Source: DATFTE01 sp963802575
GTDB lineage: Bacteria; Acidobacteriota; Terriglobia; Terriglobales; Acidobacteriaceae
NCBI GenBank assembly: GCA_963802575.1
Contig: CAWDJF010000006.1
Coordinates: forward strand, 248,001-312,000
DNA length: 64,000 nucleotides
Direction of reading: 5' to 3'
This document shows positions 8,099-17,158 of the stretch, piece after piece; positions within the stretch are counted from its first letter, which is position 1; each line of letters begins with the position of its first letter. A model generated the notes under the pieces. That model was not told the DNA's origin. It ran no database searches and saw nothing but the letters and a program-made list of their open reading frames with translations. Both the position numbers and the translations under genes were made by a program.

Positions 8099-8845
8099 CT
8101 AATACTCTACCTCCACCAAATACAGCCCGCTCGCTGCTACTGTCGCTCCTGCTGCCGAGCGGCTCCGCGCTTCCAGAATCCTCGTAATATCAGACGGCTT
8201 CCATGTTCCCTTTCCCACCAGCACAAACGTCCCCACCAGATTCCGCACCATGTGATGGAGAAACCCATTCCCTCGCACGGTATAAATCAATTCTTCCCCT
8301 TCCCGCGCAAATCCGGAAGAAAAAATCCTCCGCACATTCGACCCCCCCTCGCGGTTCTTCTCTTCGTCTACCGCGGCAAACGAAGTGAAATCCCACTCGC
8401 CCACCACCAGCCCTGCCGCCACCATCATCGCCCCCTCATTCAGTGGATACGGATAATGCCACACATAGCGCGCCAGAAACGGAGGACAAATCCCCTCGCG
8501 ATACATGCGGTAGCGATAGGTCTTCGCCTTCGCCGAATGCCGAGCGTGAAACTCCGCCGGCGCTTCCTCCACCCGCAGCACGCGGATTGCTCCCGGCAGA
8601 ATATCGTTCAATGCCACCACCAGATTTTCCAGCGGAATCACCGACTCGGTCTGGAACGACGCCACCTGCGCGAGCGCGTGAACGCCCGCGTCCGTTCTTC
8701 CCGATCCCTGCGGCAATACCTTTTCGCCCGTGACCCGTCCAATAGCTGAGGCGAGCGTGCCCTGGACCGTCTGCGCGTCCGGCTGCACCTGCCATCCGGA
8801 AAACTCCGAACCATCGTAGGCAAGCGTCACTTTGAGATTGCGCAT
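8099..8845 (-). CDS. truA: tRNA pseudouridine synthase A
   Basis: This 248-residue enzyme converts uridines 38-40 of the tRNA anticodon arm to pseudouridine. The catalytic Asp52 lies in the diagnostic GSGRTDAGVHALAQ. The N-terminus RNLKVTLAYDGSEFSGWQ and C-terminal GNGFLHHMVRNLVGTFVLVG are also typical. Length matches the family. It is divergent from the downstream TolC-family gene, with about 220 bp of shared upstream region. Confidence 0.96.
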   Translation of the reverse strand: MRNLKVTLAYDGSEFSGWQVQPDAQTVQGTLASAIGRVTGEKVLPQGSGRTDAGVHALAQVASFQTESVIPLENLVVALNDILPGAIRVLRVEEAPAEFHARHSAKAKTYRYRMYREGICPPFLARYVWHYPYPLNEGAMMVAAGLVVGEWDFTSFAAVDEEKNREGGSNVRRIFSSGFAREGEELIYTVRGNGFLHHMVRNLVGTFVLVGKGTWKPSDITRILEARSRSAAGATVAASGLYLVEVEY

Positions 8846-9064
8846 GAGGGTATCGAGAAACGCACAGAGGCTTTGGTTAGTAGAGCCTTCCGGTCAGCTA
8901 TACTATTGCACTTCCCACGTTTCACGGAGCAAGCCGACCGGTGTCGAACCGCGGGCCTGCCAGAATTATGAAACTCGGCTCGCATCCCTTGCGTACCAAA
9001 TATGGTGATTCGGCAATTTCGCCCTTTTTCAGATAACGCAACCCTTATGCGTGGAGATGAACGA

Positions 9065-11140
9065 ATGCCCTTGTCTCGAATGACTTCCATCCTCCGATTG
9101 ACTGCCCTGGCTATGCTGGCGACGGCGCCGGCCCTGGCCCAACAAGCGACGCCCGACGCGCCCCAGCCCCAGGCCGGCCCCCAGCGGCAGTTCGAACTCG
9201 TCGATTATTCCAAGCCGCGCTCCGCCTTCCCCAATGTGCTCCAGCCCTACATGCCGCGGCAGATTGCGCCTCCCATTCTGAGTAACACGCCGCGCATTAA
9301 CGAACTGCTGCGTGACGGAAAAATCCTTCTCTCCATGGATGACGCGGTCGCCCTGGCTCTCGAGAACAACCTCGACATCGGCATCGCGCGTTACAACCTG
9401 AATATCGCCGACACCGACGTGCTGCGCGCCAAGGCTGGATCCAATACCTTCCTTGGCGCCAATCAAGGCGTCGTGCAGAACACCCCGGGCGGTGGCGTAG
9501 GCGGCCTGGGAGGGAGCGTGGGCTCAGGCCCCGGAGGCACGACCGCTGCTCCCGGCGGCATCGGCGCTGGCACCAACGGCCTGGTAAGCTCGACTCTTGG
9601 CCAAGGTTCGTTGATCACCAGCTTCGACCCCATCGTCAGCGGCACCGTGCAGTTCGATCGCAACAATATTCTTTCCAGCAGTTCGTTCAGTATCCCGGTC
9701 ACCACGCAAAACACCAACAGCTACAACTTCGCATACAACCAGGGGTTCCAAACCGGCACCAACATGCTGGTCGGATTCACCAACAACCGCGTTACCACGA
9801 ACAGCCCGTTTTCCAGCGCCAGCCCATTGCTGAACTCCGGCTTTCAGTTCAGGCTCACGCAGCACGTCCTTCAAGGGTTCGGCTTCCTGCCCAACACTCG
9901 TCTGATCCGCCTGACCAAGAACAACCGGGAGATTTCTGACGTCGCCTTCCGCCTGCAGATCATCACCACCGTCGACCAGATCGAAAACATGTATTGGGAT
10001 CTCGTCTTCGCCTACGAAAATGTTCGCGTGAAGCAGGAAGAACTCGCCTTCTCGCAAAAAACACTTTCCGATAACCAGCGCCAGGTGCAGATCGGAACCC
10101 TCGCCCCCATCGAAGTCGTGCGCGCGCAGAATACCGTCGCCACTGACCAACAAAGCCTGATTCAAGCGCAAACTAATTTGGATCTTCAACAGTTGCTGAT
10201 GAAGAACGCTCTCAGCCGCAACCTCGAGGACCCAACTCTGGCGGACGCCGAAGTCATCCCTACCTCCACCATGCACTTTCCAGAACAGGAAGCGGTCATT
10301 CCCACGCAAGACCTGGTGAACGAAGCACTCTCCCATCGAGCGGAGCTGGCGGAATCCCGCATCGACCTCAGCAATCGTGAGATCAACGCCAAGGCCATTC
10401 GAAATGCCATGCTGCCGAGCCTCGACGTCTTCGCCTACTACGACGGCAATGGCCTTGGCGGCGCGCAAAACCCCACAAACCTTTGCATAAACCAAACCCC
10501 GGATCTGCAGAAGCAGGGATTCTGTTCGGGTTTTAACCCGTCCTTCGGCGGGCAGACCGTTCCGCCCGTCAATCCCGTTGGGTACGGCAGCACCCTGAAC
10601 CAGCTCGTTAACTCCACCGCACCCGATAAGGGCCTGGGTGTGACCCTGAACATTCCCATCCGCAACCGCTTTTCGCAATCCTTGCAAGTGCGCTCGCAAC
10701 TGGAATATCGCCAGGCGGAAATGCTGTTGCAGCAGATTGAAAACCGGGTGCGCATCGAAGTGCGCAACGCGCAATTCTCAGTGCAACAGAATCGCGCCGC
10801 GGTGCAGGCTGCCCGCGCCGCAGTGGCACTGGCACAGCAGTCTCTCGACGCCGAGCAGAAGAAATTCAATCTCGGCGCCTCCACCACCACCCTGGTCCTG
10901 CAAAACGAATCTGGACTCGCCACCGCCCAGTCGAACCTGGTCTCGGCACAAGCGGCTTACGTAAAATCGCGCGTCGAACTCGACCGCGCCACAGGCCTGC
11001 TGCTCGATCACGCCGGCATCATGATGGACGAAGCCGTGCGCGGCCAAGTCGTGCACAAGCCCGCTGTGCCCTACGTCGAGCCGCGCGCGAATCCCGAATC
11101 AGTTATGCCCAAGCCCGACCAATCGCAGCCCCAGCAGTAA
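9065..11140 (+). CDS. TolC-family outer-membrane efflux protein, paralogue 1
   Basis: This is a secreted outer-membrane channel of the TolC/OEP family. The ATG at 9065 is chosen because GGAG lies 9 bases upstream and the product then begins with a standard signal peptide (MTSILRLTALAMLATAPALAQQ). The two outer-membrane-efflux repeats are visible as long helical stretches: MDDAVALALENNLDI and VDQIENMYWDLVFAYENV in the first half, and VRIEVRNAQFSVQQNRAAVQAA in the second. Between them lies a Gly-rich insertion (NTPGGGVGGLGGSVGSG) shared with the next gene. The adaptor and inner-membrane pump that TolC normally serves are not nearby. Confidence 0.87.
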   Translation: MPLSRMTSILRLTALAMLATAPALAQQATPDAPQPQAGPQRQFELVDYSKPRSAFPNVLQPYMPRQIAPPILSNTPRINELLRDGKILLSMDDAVALALENNLDIGIARYNLNIADTDVLRAKAGSNTFLGANQGVVQNTPGGGVGGLGGSVGSGPGGTTAAPGGIGAGTNGLVSSTLGQGSLITSFDPIVSGTVQFDRNNILSSSSFSIPVTTQNTNSYNFAYNQGFQTGTNMLVGFTNNRVTTNSPFSSASPLLNSGFQFRLTQHVLQGFGFLPNTRLIRLTKNNREISDVAFRLQIITTVDQIENMYWDLVFAYENVRVKQEELAFSQKTLSDNQRQVQIGTLAPIEVVRAQNTVATDQQSLIQAQTNLDLQQLLMKNALSRNLEDPTLADAEVIPTSTMHFPEQEAVIPTQDLVNEALSHRAELAESRIDLSNREINAKAIRNAMLPSLDVFAYYDGNGLGGAQNPTNLCINQTPDLQKQGFCSGFNPSFGGQTVPPVNPVGYGSTLNQLVNSTAPDKGLGVTLNIPIRNRFSQSLQVRSQLEYRQAEMLLQQIENRVRIEVRNAQFSVQQNRAAVQAARAAVALAQQSLDAEQKKFNLGASTTTLVLQNESGLATAQSNLVSAQAAYVKSRVELDRATGLLLDHAGIMMDEAVRGQVVHKPAVPYVEPRANPESVMPKPDQSQPQQ

Positions 11141-11151
11141 CGAAACTGCGG

Positions 11152-11205
11152 GTGCCCCGTCCTGGTCGCCGCGTTTTAAGCGGCGAAAGGACGGGGATTT
11201 TCTTT
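11152..11205 (+). terminator. hairpin with T-rich tail after the first TolC gene
   Basis: CCCCGTCCTGGTCGCCGC, a loop GTTTTAA and GCGGCGAAAGGACGGGG form a long stem starting 14 bases after the stop codon, followed by ATTTTCTTTCTT. It would work as a Rho-independent terminator. It also belongs to a dispersed hairpin family with copies at 18233-18275 and 19766-19808 in the opposite orientation. Confidence 0.72.
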
Positions 11206-11484
11206 CTTCTCCAAACAAATCTTTACAATGTTCCGGCGATAGATTGGCTTCCCAGCCGCTACTCTAAGGTGTGGGGCCGATTCGAAACGGGATTGCCTTT
11301 TTCGACGACGTCATCGTGAGCCCGGCAGGGCGACGGATCCCGCGTGCAGAGGAAGCGCTTGGGGGAAGTCCGGGCAGCCCCATAGCAATATTGAATCACT
11401 TTGATATTCCAAAATCTTTGCTTCGCATCCAATGTCAAATTCGAAGATCAAGATTGCCCAGCAATCTTTGCAAGGAGAACGACC
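11206..11484. other. spacer before second TolC gene with a solo GACGTC half repeat
   Basis: Together with the terminator just upstream, this forms a 344-bp gene-free stretch. It holds a left-half repeat at 11307-11347 (GACGTCATCGTGAGCCCGGC, GGGCGACGGATCCCGCGTGC) and then the leader of the second TolC gene with AAGGAG at 11472-11477. No gene was recognised. Confidence 0.6.
11307..11347. repeat. left half of a GACGTC-bounded repeat
   Basis: This solo left arm is diverged from the other copies (GTGAGCCCGGCAGGGCGACGG instead of CTGAGCCCGATAGGGCGAAGG). No matching right arm was found before the downstream gene. Confidence 0.65.
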
Positions 11485-13587
11485 ATGCTCTCTTCTCATT
11501 CCAAACTGATCGCGCTCATCGCGATCTTCGCCGTCGCCGGTTCGGCGCAGAATGCGCCCCTGCCGCCGACGCCGCAACCCGCTCCGGGTTCGGCCCCCAC
11601 CGCACAGGGATACGTCACCCACGATTACTCCAAGCCGCGTCCGCAATTTCCCACCATCATCGCGCCCTACCGGCCCGAGCATGTTCCCCCGCCCAACCTG
11701 GTCAATACCACGCGCATGGAGGAACTGCTCAAGGACGGAAACATCCTGCTCTCGCTGAACGAGGCCGTCGCTCTCGCGCTGGAAAACAATCTCGACCTGG
11801 TGCTCGCGCGCTACAACCTCAATATCGCCGACACCGATATCCTGCGCGCCGAAGCCGGCTCCAATATTCTCGGCATCAATACCGGCGTCATTCAGAACAC
11901 ACCGGGCGGCGGCACCGGCGGCCTTAGCGGCATTGTCGGATCTGGCACGGGAGGAACCAGCATCGCCGCCGGCGGCGCCGGCACCGGCACCAACGGTTTG
12001 GTCGGCTCCACCCTCGGCATTGGATCGACCATCACCAGCTTTGATCCCATCATTACCGGCACCGTGCAAATGGACCGTTCCTTCACCGAATCCACCAGCA
12101 TCTTCAGCCCCGTTCCCACCGGCATCATCAACACCAACACCGGAACCGCCAGCTTCGCCTACTCCCAGGGCTTGCACTGGGGCACCAACATCACGGGAGG
12201 ATTCAACAACTCTCACATCACCAGCAACAATCCGACGACGACATATTCGCCCTTCATCGCCTCGGGATTCCAATTCCGCGTCACGCAGCAATTGCTGCAG
12301 GGCTTCGGATTCCTGCCCAACACGCGCTTCATCCGCATCGCCAAAAACAATCGCGAGATCTCTGACGTCGCCTTCCGTCTGCAAGTCATCACGACCGTCG
12401 ACCAGATCGAAAATCTGTATTGGGACCTCGTCTACGCCTACGAGAACGTCCGCGTGCAGCAGGAGGCCCTGGCCTTCGCCCAGCGCACCCTCGCCGACAA
12501 CAGACGGCAAGTGCAGTTCGGAACTCTGCCGCCCATCCAGGTGGTCAGCGCGCAATCCGTAGTCGCCACCGATCAGCAGCAATTGACCCTGGCCCGCACC
12601 AATCTCGAGTTGCAGGAACTGCTGATGAAAAACGCGCTCAGCCGCAATCTCGAAGATCCGGTGATCGGCGGCGCGCACGTCATTCCTACGTCCGATATCA
12701 AACTGCCAGAGCAGGAGCCGATCGTCCCCATTCAGGATCTGATCAACGATGGCTTGCAGCATCGCGCCGAACTTTCGGAATCGCGCATCGACCTCAGCAG
12801 CCGCGATCTCAACAACAAAGCCGTGCGCAACGCCATGCTGCCCACGCTGAATCTGTTCGCTTACTACGGCGGCAACGGGATTGGTGGAGACGTCAACCCA
12901 CTGGTCACGATCTGCCCTCCCGGCACCACTAACAACAGCTTTTGCTATGACAAGACCAGAGCTGCTCCGCCCTTCCGCAATGGAGGCCCGGTCGGTTACG
13001 GCTCGACCTTGAATCAGCTCGTGACGTCGGTCGCCCCCGATAAAGGCGTGGGGCTCTCGCTGAATATTCCTCTGCGCAATCGCGCCGCGCAGGCCAACCA
13101 GGTGCGTTCGGAACTCGAATACCGCCAGGCCCAGGTCCGCTTGCAGCAACTTGAAAATCAAGTGCGTATCGAAGTGCGCAATGCGCAATTCGACGTGGAA
13201 CAGAACCGCGCCGCCGTGGACTCCGCCCAGGCCGCAGTGGATCTCGCGCGCCAGACGCTCGATGCCGAACAGAAAAAGCTTGCCGCTGGAGTTTCGACCT
13301 CGACGGCAGTTCTGCAGGACCAAAGCACGCTGACCCAGATCGAATCGAATCTCGTCTCGGCCATGGCGGCTTACGAAAAATCACAGGTGGAACTCGATCG
13401 CGCTACGGGACTCTTGCTCGACCACGCCGGAATTGTCATGGCCGACGCGCAACGCGGCCAAGTCGAACATCAACCCAGCGTCCCGTTCATCGCTCCGCGT
13501 TCCGACGTGCAGTCGGTCATGCCCCCACAACCTGGCCAGACCACGCCCCCTCCGCAACCGGAACCACCGAAGGGGAACCTGCCTTAG
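11485..13587 (+). CDS. TolC-family outer-membrane efflux protein, paralogue 2
   Basis: This is a close tandem paralogue of the preceding gene. The start ATG at 11485 follows AAGGAG with 7 bases of spacing and gives a clean signal peptide (MLSSHSKLIALIAIFAVAGSAQ). Shared landmarks in the same order are YSKPRPQFPTIIAPY, LNEAVALALENNLDLVLARY, the Gly-rich insertion NTPGGGTGGLSGIVGSGTGG, LQGFGFLPNTRFIRIAKNN, VDQIENLYWDLVYAYENV and VRIEVRNAQFDVEQNRAAV. The C-terminus is Pro-rich. It presumably forms a trimeric channel through the outer membrane. Its partner pump is not in the window. Confidence 0.87.
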   Translation: MLSSHSKLIALIAIFAVAGSAQNAPLPPTPQPAPGSAPTAQGYVTHDYSKPRPQFPTIIAPYRPEHVPPPNLVNTTRMEELLKDGNILLSLNEAVALALENNLDLVLARYNLNIADTDILRAEAGSNILGINTGVIQNTPGGGTGGLSGIVGSGTGGTSIAAGGAGTGTNGLVGSTLGIGSTITSFDPIITGTVQMDRSFTESTSIFSPVPTGIINTNTGTASFAYSQGLHWGTNITGGFNNSHITSNNPTTTYSPFIASGFQFRVTQQLLQGFGFLPNTRFIRIAKNNREISDVAFRLQVITTVDQIENLYWDLVYAYENVRVQQEALAFAQRTLADNRRQVQFGTLPPIQVVSAQSVVATDQQQLTLARTNLELQELLMKNALSRNLEDPVIGGAHVIPTSDIKLPEQEPIVPIQDLINDGLQHRAELSESRIDLSSRDLNNKAVRNAMLPTLNLFAYYGGNGIGGDVNPLVTICPPGTTNNSFCYDKTRAAPPFRNGGPVGYGSTLNQLVTSVAPDKGVGLSLNIPLRNRAAQANQVRSELEYRQAQVRLQQLENQVRIEVRNAQFDVEQNRAAVDSAQAAVDLARQTLDAEQKKLAAGVSTSTAVLQDQSTLTQIESNLVSAMAAYEKSQVELDRATGLLLDHAGIVMADAQRGQVEHQPSVPFIAPRSDVQSVMPPQPGQTTPPPQPEPPKGNLP

Positions 13588-13640
13588 AGCCAGTGTGGGG
13601 CGGGTTGCACTAGGGCGCGAATGCGCGAGGTTCGTATCAG

Positions 13641-13754
13641 GGTACGGCTTCAGCCATACCGCTACGACTCTTGGGCAAGGAGCGGCTTTAGCCGCTCTGT
13701 CAGCGCCTAAAGGCGGTGCTGGGTTGCTCTCATTGGCACGCCTGAAGGCGTGCC
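13641..13754. repeat. array of four mini-hairpins
   Basis: Four short inverted repeats lie in succession: GGTACGGCTTCAGCCATACC (13641-13660), AGCGGCTTTAGCCGCT (13681-13696), an imperfect AGCGCCTAAAGGCGGTGCT (13702-13720) and GGCACGCCTGAAGGCGTGCC (13735-13754). All share a GGC/GCC-type stem closed by a 4-base A/T-rich loop. A fifth relative lies at 19720-19739. Confidence 0.7.
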
Positions 13755-14132
13755 CTAATACAAATCTTTCCCGAAACGGGACAATTATAACTATAAGCTT
13801 ACTTCCGCACAGGAAGCCCTCAGGCGCATCGCCAACCCTCGGATGACCCTTGGGCCTGTTCGAGCGCCTAGCGATCGATCCTGAAGGCTCCCAGGTGGCA
13901 AGAAATAGCATCGCAGACGACGGCCAGAGCCAGAATCGTTCGTTCGTCTTGAAATCCCGTTCTTTTGTTTTCAATAACTTAAAGATAACACGTTGATAAC
14001 AAACGTCCTCCAATATCGAGAACGCCGGGAAACCACCAAGCAATTCCCGAGCACCCCAAAACCAGCTATCCTCGTCGGCGTGACTCCGCGCTTCGCAACG
14101 GCTCATGTGGGATCGGACACCTCGTCCGTTCA

Positions 14133-14159
14133 GGCGGGGCCCTGCCCCGCTCGCTTTTT
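14133..14159 (+). repeat. GC hairpin followed by T5 before glycosyltransferase gene
   Basis: GCGGGGC-CCT-GCCCCGC is a perfect 7-bp stem with a 3-base loop, followed by TCGCTTTTT. It lies 25 bases before the GTG start of the glycosyltransferase. It may be a terminator of upstream transcription or another dispersed hairpin. Confidence 0.5.
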
Positions 14160-14183
14160 GCCGGTGTGCGCAAGGAGCCGAGC

Positions 14184-15047
14184 GTGAGCCTCTCGGTCGT
14201 CCTCATCACCTATAACGAGGAAGCCAACCTGCCACGCACACTCGCCAGCGTGAAGCCGCTCATCGAAAACGGCCAGGGCGAAATCATCGTAGTCGACTCC
14301 GGTTCCACCGATCGCACGGTAGAAATTGCCAAGAGTTTCGGAGCCAAAGTCTTCGTGGAAGACTGGAAAGGCTTCGCCGCCCAGAAGAACTCCGCGATCG
14401 ACAAAGCGACGGGCGATTGGATTCTGAGTCTGGATGCGGATGAAGAAGTCGAACCAGATCTAGCCAAAGAAATTGCCGCCGAAATCGTTGAGCAGCATAA
14501 CCGCGACAAAAGCCAAGGCATCCCCGACGATGCGGAAGACCGTCTACGCGCCATCGTCCATCTTCATCACATCAGTGGGGTTCCCTACGATCGCTTCGCG
14601 TTCGGTTACTCCATCCCGCGCAAGAATTTCTTTCTTGGGCGATGGGTTCGCCACGGGGGCTTCTATCCCGACCGCAAGCTTCGCCTCTTTCGCCGCGGAG
14701 CTGGATTCTTTGAAGACCGTCTGGTTCATGAAGACGCAAAAATTGCCTGGCCCGCGAATGCGCTGAAGCATGCCCTGCTCCACCACGCGTATCCCACGCT
14801 CTCGAACTACATCGAACACATGAACCGATACTCGACGCTGGGCGCGGAGATGGCCGTCGCTAAGGGATACCGGGGCTTCAGCGTCATCGACATCGTCGTC
14901 CGTCCCATCGCGACGTTTATTTACAACTACATCTTCCGCCTCGGCTTCCTCGACGGACGCGAAGGCCTGCTACTGCACCTCTATCACTCGGTCTACGTCT
15001 CGTGGAAGTACGCCAAGGCATGGGAGATGAGCCGTCGCCGGGAATGA
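14184..15047 (+). CDS. family 2 glycosyltransferase (WaaE/KdtX-like)
   Basis: This is a GT-A fold glycosyltransferase of about 287 residues. The GTG at 14184 is preferred because AAGGAG lies 6 bases upstream; an in-frame GTG at 14166 would place that signal inside the gene. Signatures are SVVLITYNEEANLPRTL at the N-terminus, VVDSGSTDRTVEIA for nucleotide-sugar binding and ILSLDADEEV, the DxD-type metal motif. It resembles enzymes adding heptose or glucose to the lipopolysaccharide inner core. The C-terminal RPIATFIYNYIFRLGFLDG stretch may associate with the membrane. Acceptor and donor cannot be read from the sequence. Confidence 0.85.
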   Translation: MSLSVVLITYNEEANLPRTLASVKPLIENGQGEIIVVDSGSTDRTVEIAKSFGAKVFVEDWKGFAAQKNSAIDKATGDWILSLDADEEVEPDLAKEIAAEIVEQHNRDKSQGIPDDAEDRLRAIVHLHHISGVPYDRFAFGYSIPRKNFFLGRWVRHGGFYPDRKLRLFRRGAGFFEDRLVHEDAKIAWPANALKHALLHHAYPTLSNYIEHMNRYSTLGAEMAVAKGYRGFSVIDIVVRPIATFIYNYIFRLGFLDGREGLLLHLYHSVYVSWKYAKAWEMSRRRE

Positions 15048-15052
15048 CCTGT

Positions 15053-15104
15053 GGCTTCTTCCTTAGTCTCTTAGTCCCTTTTGTTCCCCCTGTGGTTAAA
15101 GCTT
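15053..15104. repeat. spacer word array ending GTGGTTAAAG
   Basis: CTTCCTTAGTCTCTTAGTCC followed by CTTTTGTTCCCCCTGTGGTTAAAG has the same layout as the string in front of the B12-binding mutase subunit (22700-22735). Both copies lie in the leader of a methylmalonyl-CoA mutase gene. Confidence 0.45.
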
Positions 15105-15160
15105 TTGAGTTTCCCGACTCCGCTGGCTATGCCTTATCATGGTCCTCAGGTGGGGTGAAC

Positions 15161-16952
15161 ATGGCTGATAAGAAGCAACAGGTTGCCGATAGTCCGATTG
15201 CCGATGTGTTTGAGGGACGCCATCCCTCGGCCAGCGAAAAAGATTGGGCCGAGAAGACTTTAGCGCCGACGCTGGGAAAAAACTCTGAGAAGCCGATTGG
15301 CGCGCCCACCGGCGTCAATGTCGACGAACACGGCAACGCGCGCTACACCACGCTTTCGGGCGTCCCCATCAATCGCCTGTACACGCAGGCCGATCTCCCC
15401 GAAGACTGGAAGTACGAAGAATATCTGGGATATCCCGGACAGCCGCCGTTCACGCGGGGCATTCACTCCACCGGGTATCGCGGCAAGTTATACACCATGC
15501 GGCAGTTCTCCGGCTTCGCTTCGCCGGAAGAGACCAACCAGCGCTACAAATATTTGCTCGAACATGGCGGCAGCGGATTGTCGGTGGCATTCGATCTGCC
15601 GACGTTAATGGGATACGACTCCGATCACGCAGCGAGTGAAGGCGAAGTGGGCAAGTGCGGCGTGGCCATCGATTCCCTGGAAGACATGGAAATCCTTTTC
15701 AACGGCATTGACTTGGAGAAGACCACGGTCTCGATGACGATCAATTCTCCCGCGTCGGTGTTGTGGGCGATGTACTTAGTCGTCGCCGAGAAGCAGGGCG
15801 CGTCGTGGAACAAAATCTCGGGCACGATTCAGAACGACATTTTGAAGGAATACATCGCGCAGAAGGAGTACATCTATCCTCCGGCGCCTTCGATGCGGCT
15901 GGTGATTGATACCTTTGAGTTCGGATCGTTGTATACGCCGCGCTTCAACACCATTTCGATTTCCGGATACCACATTCGCGAAGCCGGCTCTACCGCGTTG
16001 CAGGAATTAGCATTTACTGTCTACGACGGCGTCGAATACGTCGAGTGGGCAATCCGCCGCGGACTCGATGTGGACGAATTTGGTCCGCGGTTGAGTTTCT
16101 TCTTCAACGCGCACAACGACTTCTTCGAAGAGATCGCCAAGTACCGCGCCGCGCGCAAGATCTGGTATCGCCTGATGAAAGATCGGTTTAAGGCGAAGAA
16201 CCAGCGCACCTGGCTGCTGCGCTTTCATACGCAGACGGCAGGCGTATCGCTGCCGGCGCAGCAACCGATGAACAACATCGCGCGCGTGGCGATTCAGGCG
16301 CTTGCAGCCGTTTTGGGTGGAACACAATCGCTGCATACCGATTCTTACGACGAAGCGCTGGCGCTTCCGACCGAAGAGGCGGCACGGATCGCATTGCGTA
16401 CGCAGCAGATCATTGCGTATGAGAGTCGGCGTGACGCAGACGGTTGATCCGCTGGGCGGGTCTTACTTCCTGGAGCGCTTCACGTTAGACATGGAAAAGG
16501 GCGCGTTCGATTACTTCGACAAGCTTGATGCCATGGGAGGCATGGTCAAGGCGATTGAGCGCGGCTATCCGCAGAAAGAAATCGCCGAAGCCTCGTACCA
16601 GTACCAGCGCGCCGCCGAAGCCAATGAAAAGATTACCGTGGGCGTGAATGAGTTTGTGATTGAAGAAGGGTCTCCGCACATTTTGTATATCGATGAAAGC
16701 GTGGCGCAGTCGCAATCGGCGAAGTTGAAAGCGTTGCGCGCGCGGAGATCTCAGGAAGCCGTGAATCGGGCGTTAGAAGCTCTGAAGAAAGCCGCGGCGC
16801 AGGAGCCGCGCGCGGGGACCAATGGCGAGATTTCTCCCGCAAACACCATGCCTTACATCATTGACGCGGTACGGGCTTACGCGACCGTGGGTGAGATTTG
16901 CGAGGCGCTTCGCGCGGTGTATGGGACGTATACGGAAGTTAGCATCACTTAG
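15161..16952 (+). pseudogene. methylmalonyl-CoA mutase large (catalytic) chain, frameshifted
   Basis: The protein is the TIM-barrel chain that isomerises methylmalonyl-CoA and succinyl-CoA. The start at 15161 gives MADKKQQVADSPIADVF. Landmarks are YPGQPPFTRGIHSTGYRG, GLSVAFDLPTLMGYDSDH, GTIQNDILKEY and QTAGVSLPAQQPMNN. At ESRRDADG the frame stops at 16447. One base earlier in phase the expected continuation, GVTQTVDPLGGSYFLERF, runs on to 16952. A single extra C at 16427 (GAGAGTCGGCGTG for an expected GAGAGTGGCGTG) explains the break. With it removed the product is about 596 residues without a B12 domain, as in split-type mutases whose B12 subunit is separate (22740-23162). A base-calling error is as likely as a genuine mutation. 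Confidence 0.88.
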
Positions 16953-16985
16953 GATTGTCGATTTACGATTGTTGATTGTCGCATT
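16953..16985. repeat. spacer word array, GATTGTCG/GATTGTTG
   Basis: GATTGTCGATTTACGATTGT and TGATTGTCGC repeat the word GATTGT(C/T)G three times, starting one base after the mutase stop codon. It has no known function and is one of several spacers with a private repeated word. Confidence 0.5.
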
Positions 16986-17158
16986 GAAAACCTTGCTGCT
17001 GCCATCCTGAGCGGAGTTGCGATTGCGCGGAGCGCGAGCGATGGATTCGCTCGCAACCTTTCAAGCGGCAGGTCTCCGTTGGCGCAAAGTCCGGGATCGC
17101 GCACTGTTTGTGAAGCTGGTTGAGGGAGAATACCGGTGGTCGGTCGAAGCACTTACCG

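Larger units (their letters stand above)
13588..14183. other. 596-bp spacer with an array of mini-hairpins
   Basis: No credible protein gene is seen on either strand. Open frames here lack ribosome-binding sites and family similarity. The stretch contains four small hairpins at 13641-13754, a GC-rich hairpin with a T-run at 14133-14159, and presumably the promoter of the glycosyltransferase gene. Confidence 0.65.

Noticed and set aside
11311..13323. 670-codon open frame antisense to the second TolC gene
   Set aside because: Mirror of a real gene. The composition is Gly/Ala/Arg-rich without motifs or a ribosome-binding site.
13381..14106. Open frame of 241 codons in the spacer after the second TolC gene
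   Set aside because: It overlaps the mini-hairpin array and part of the TolC gene, and the product resembles no protein.
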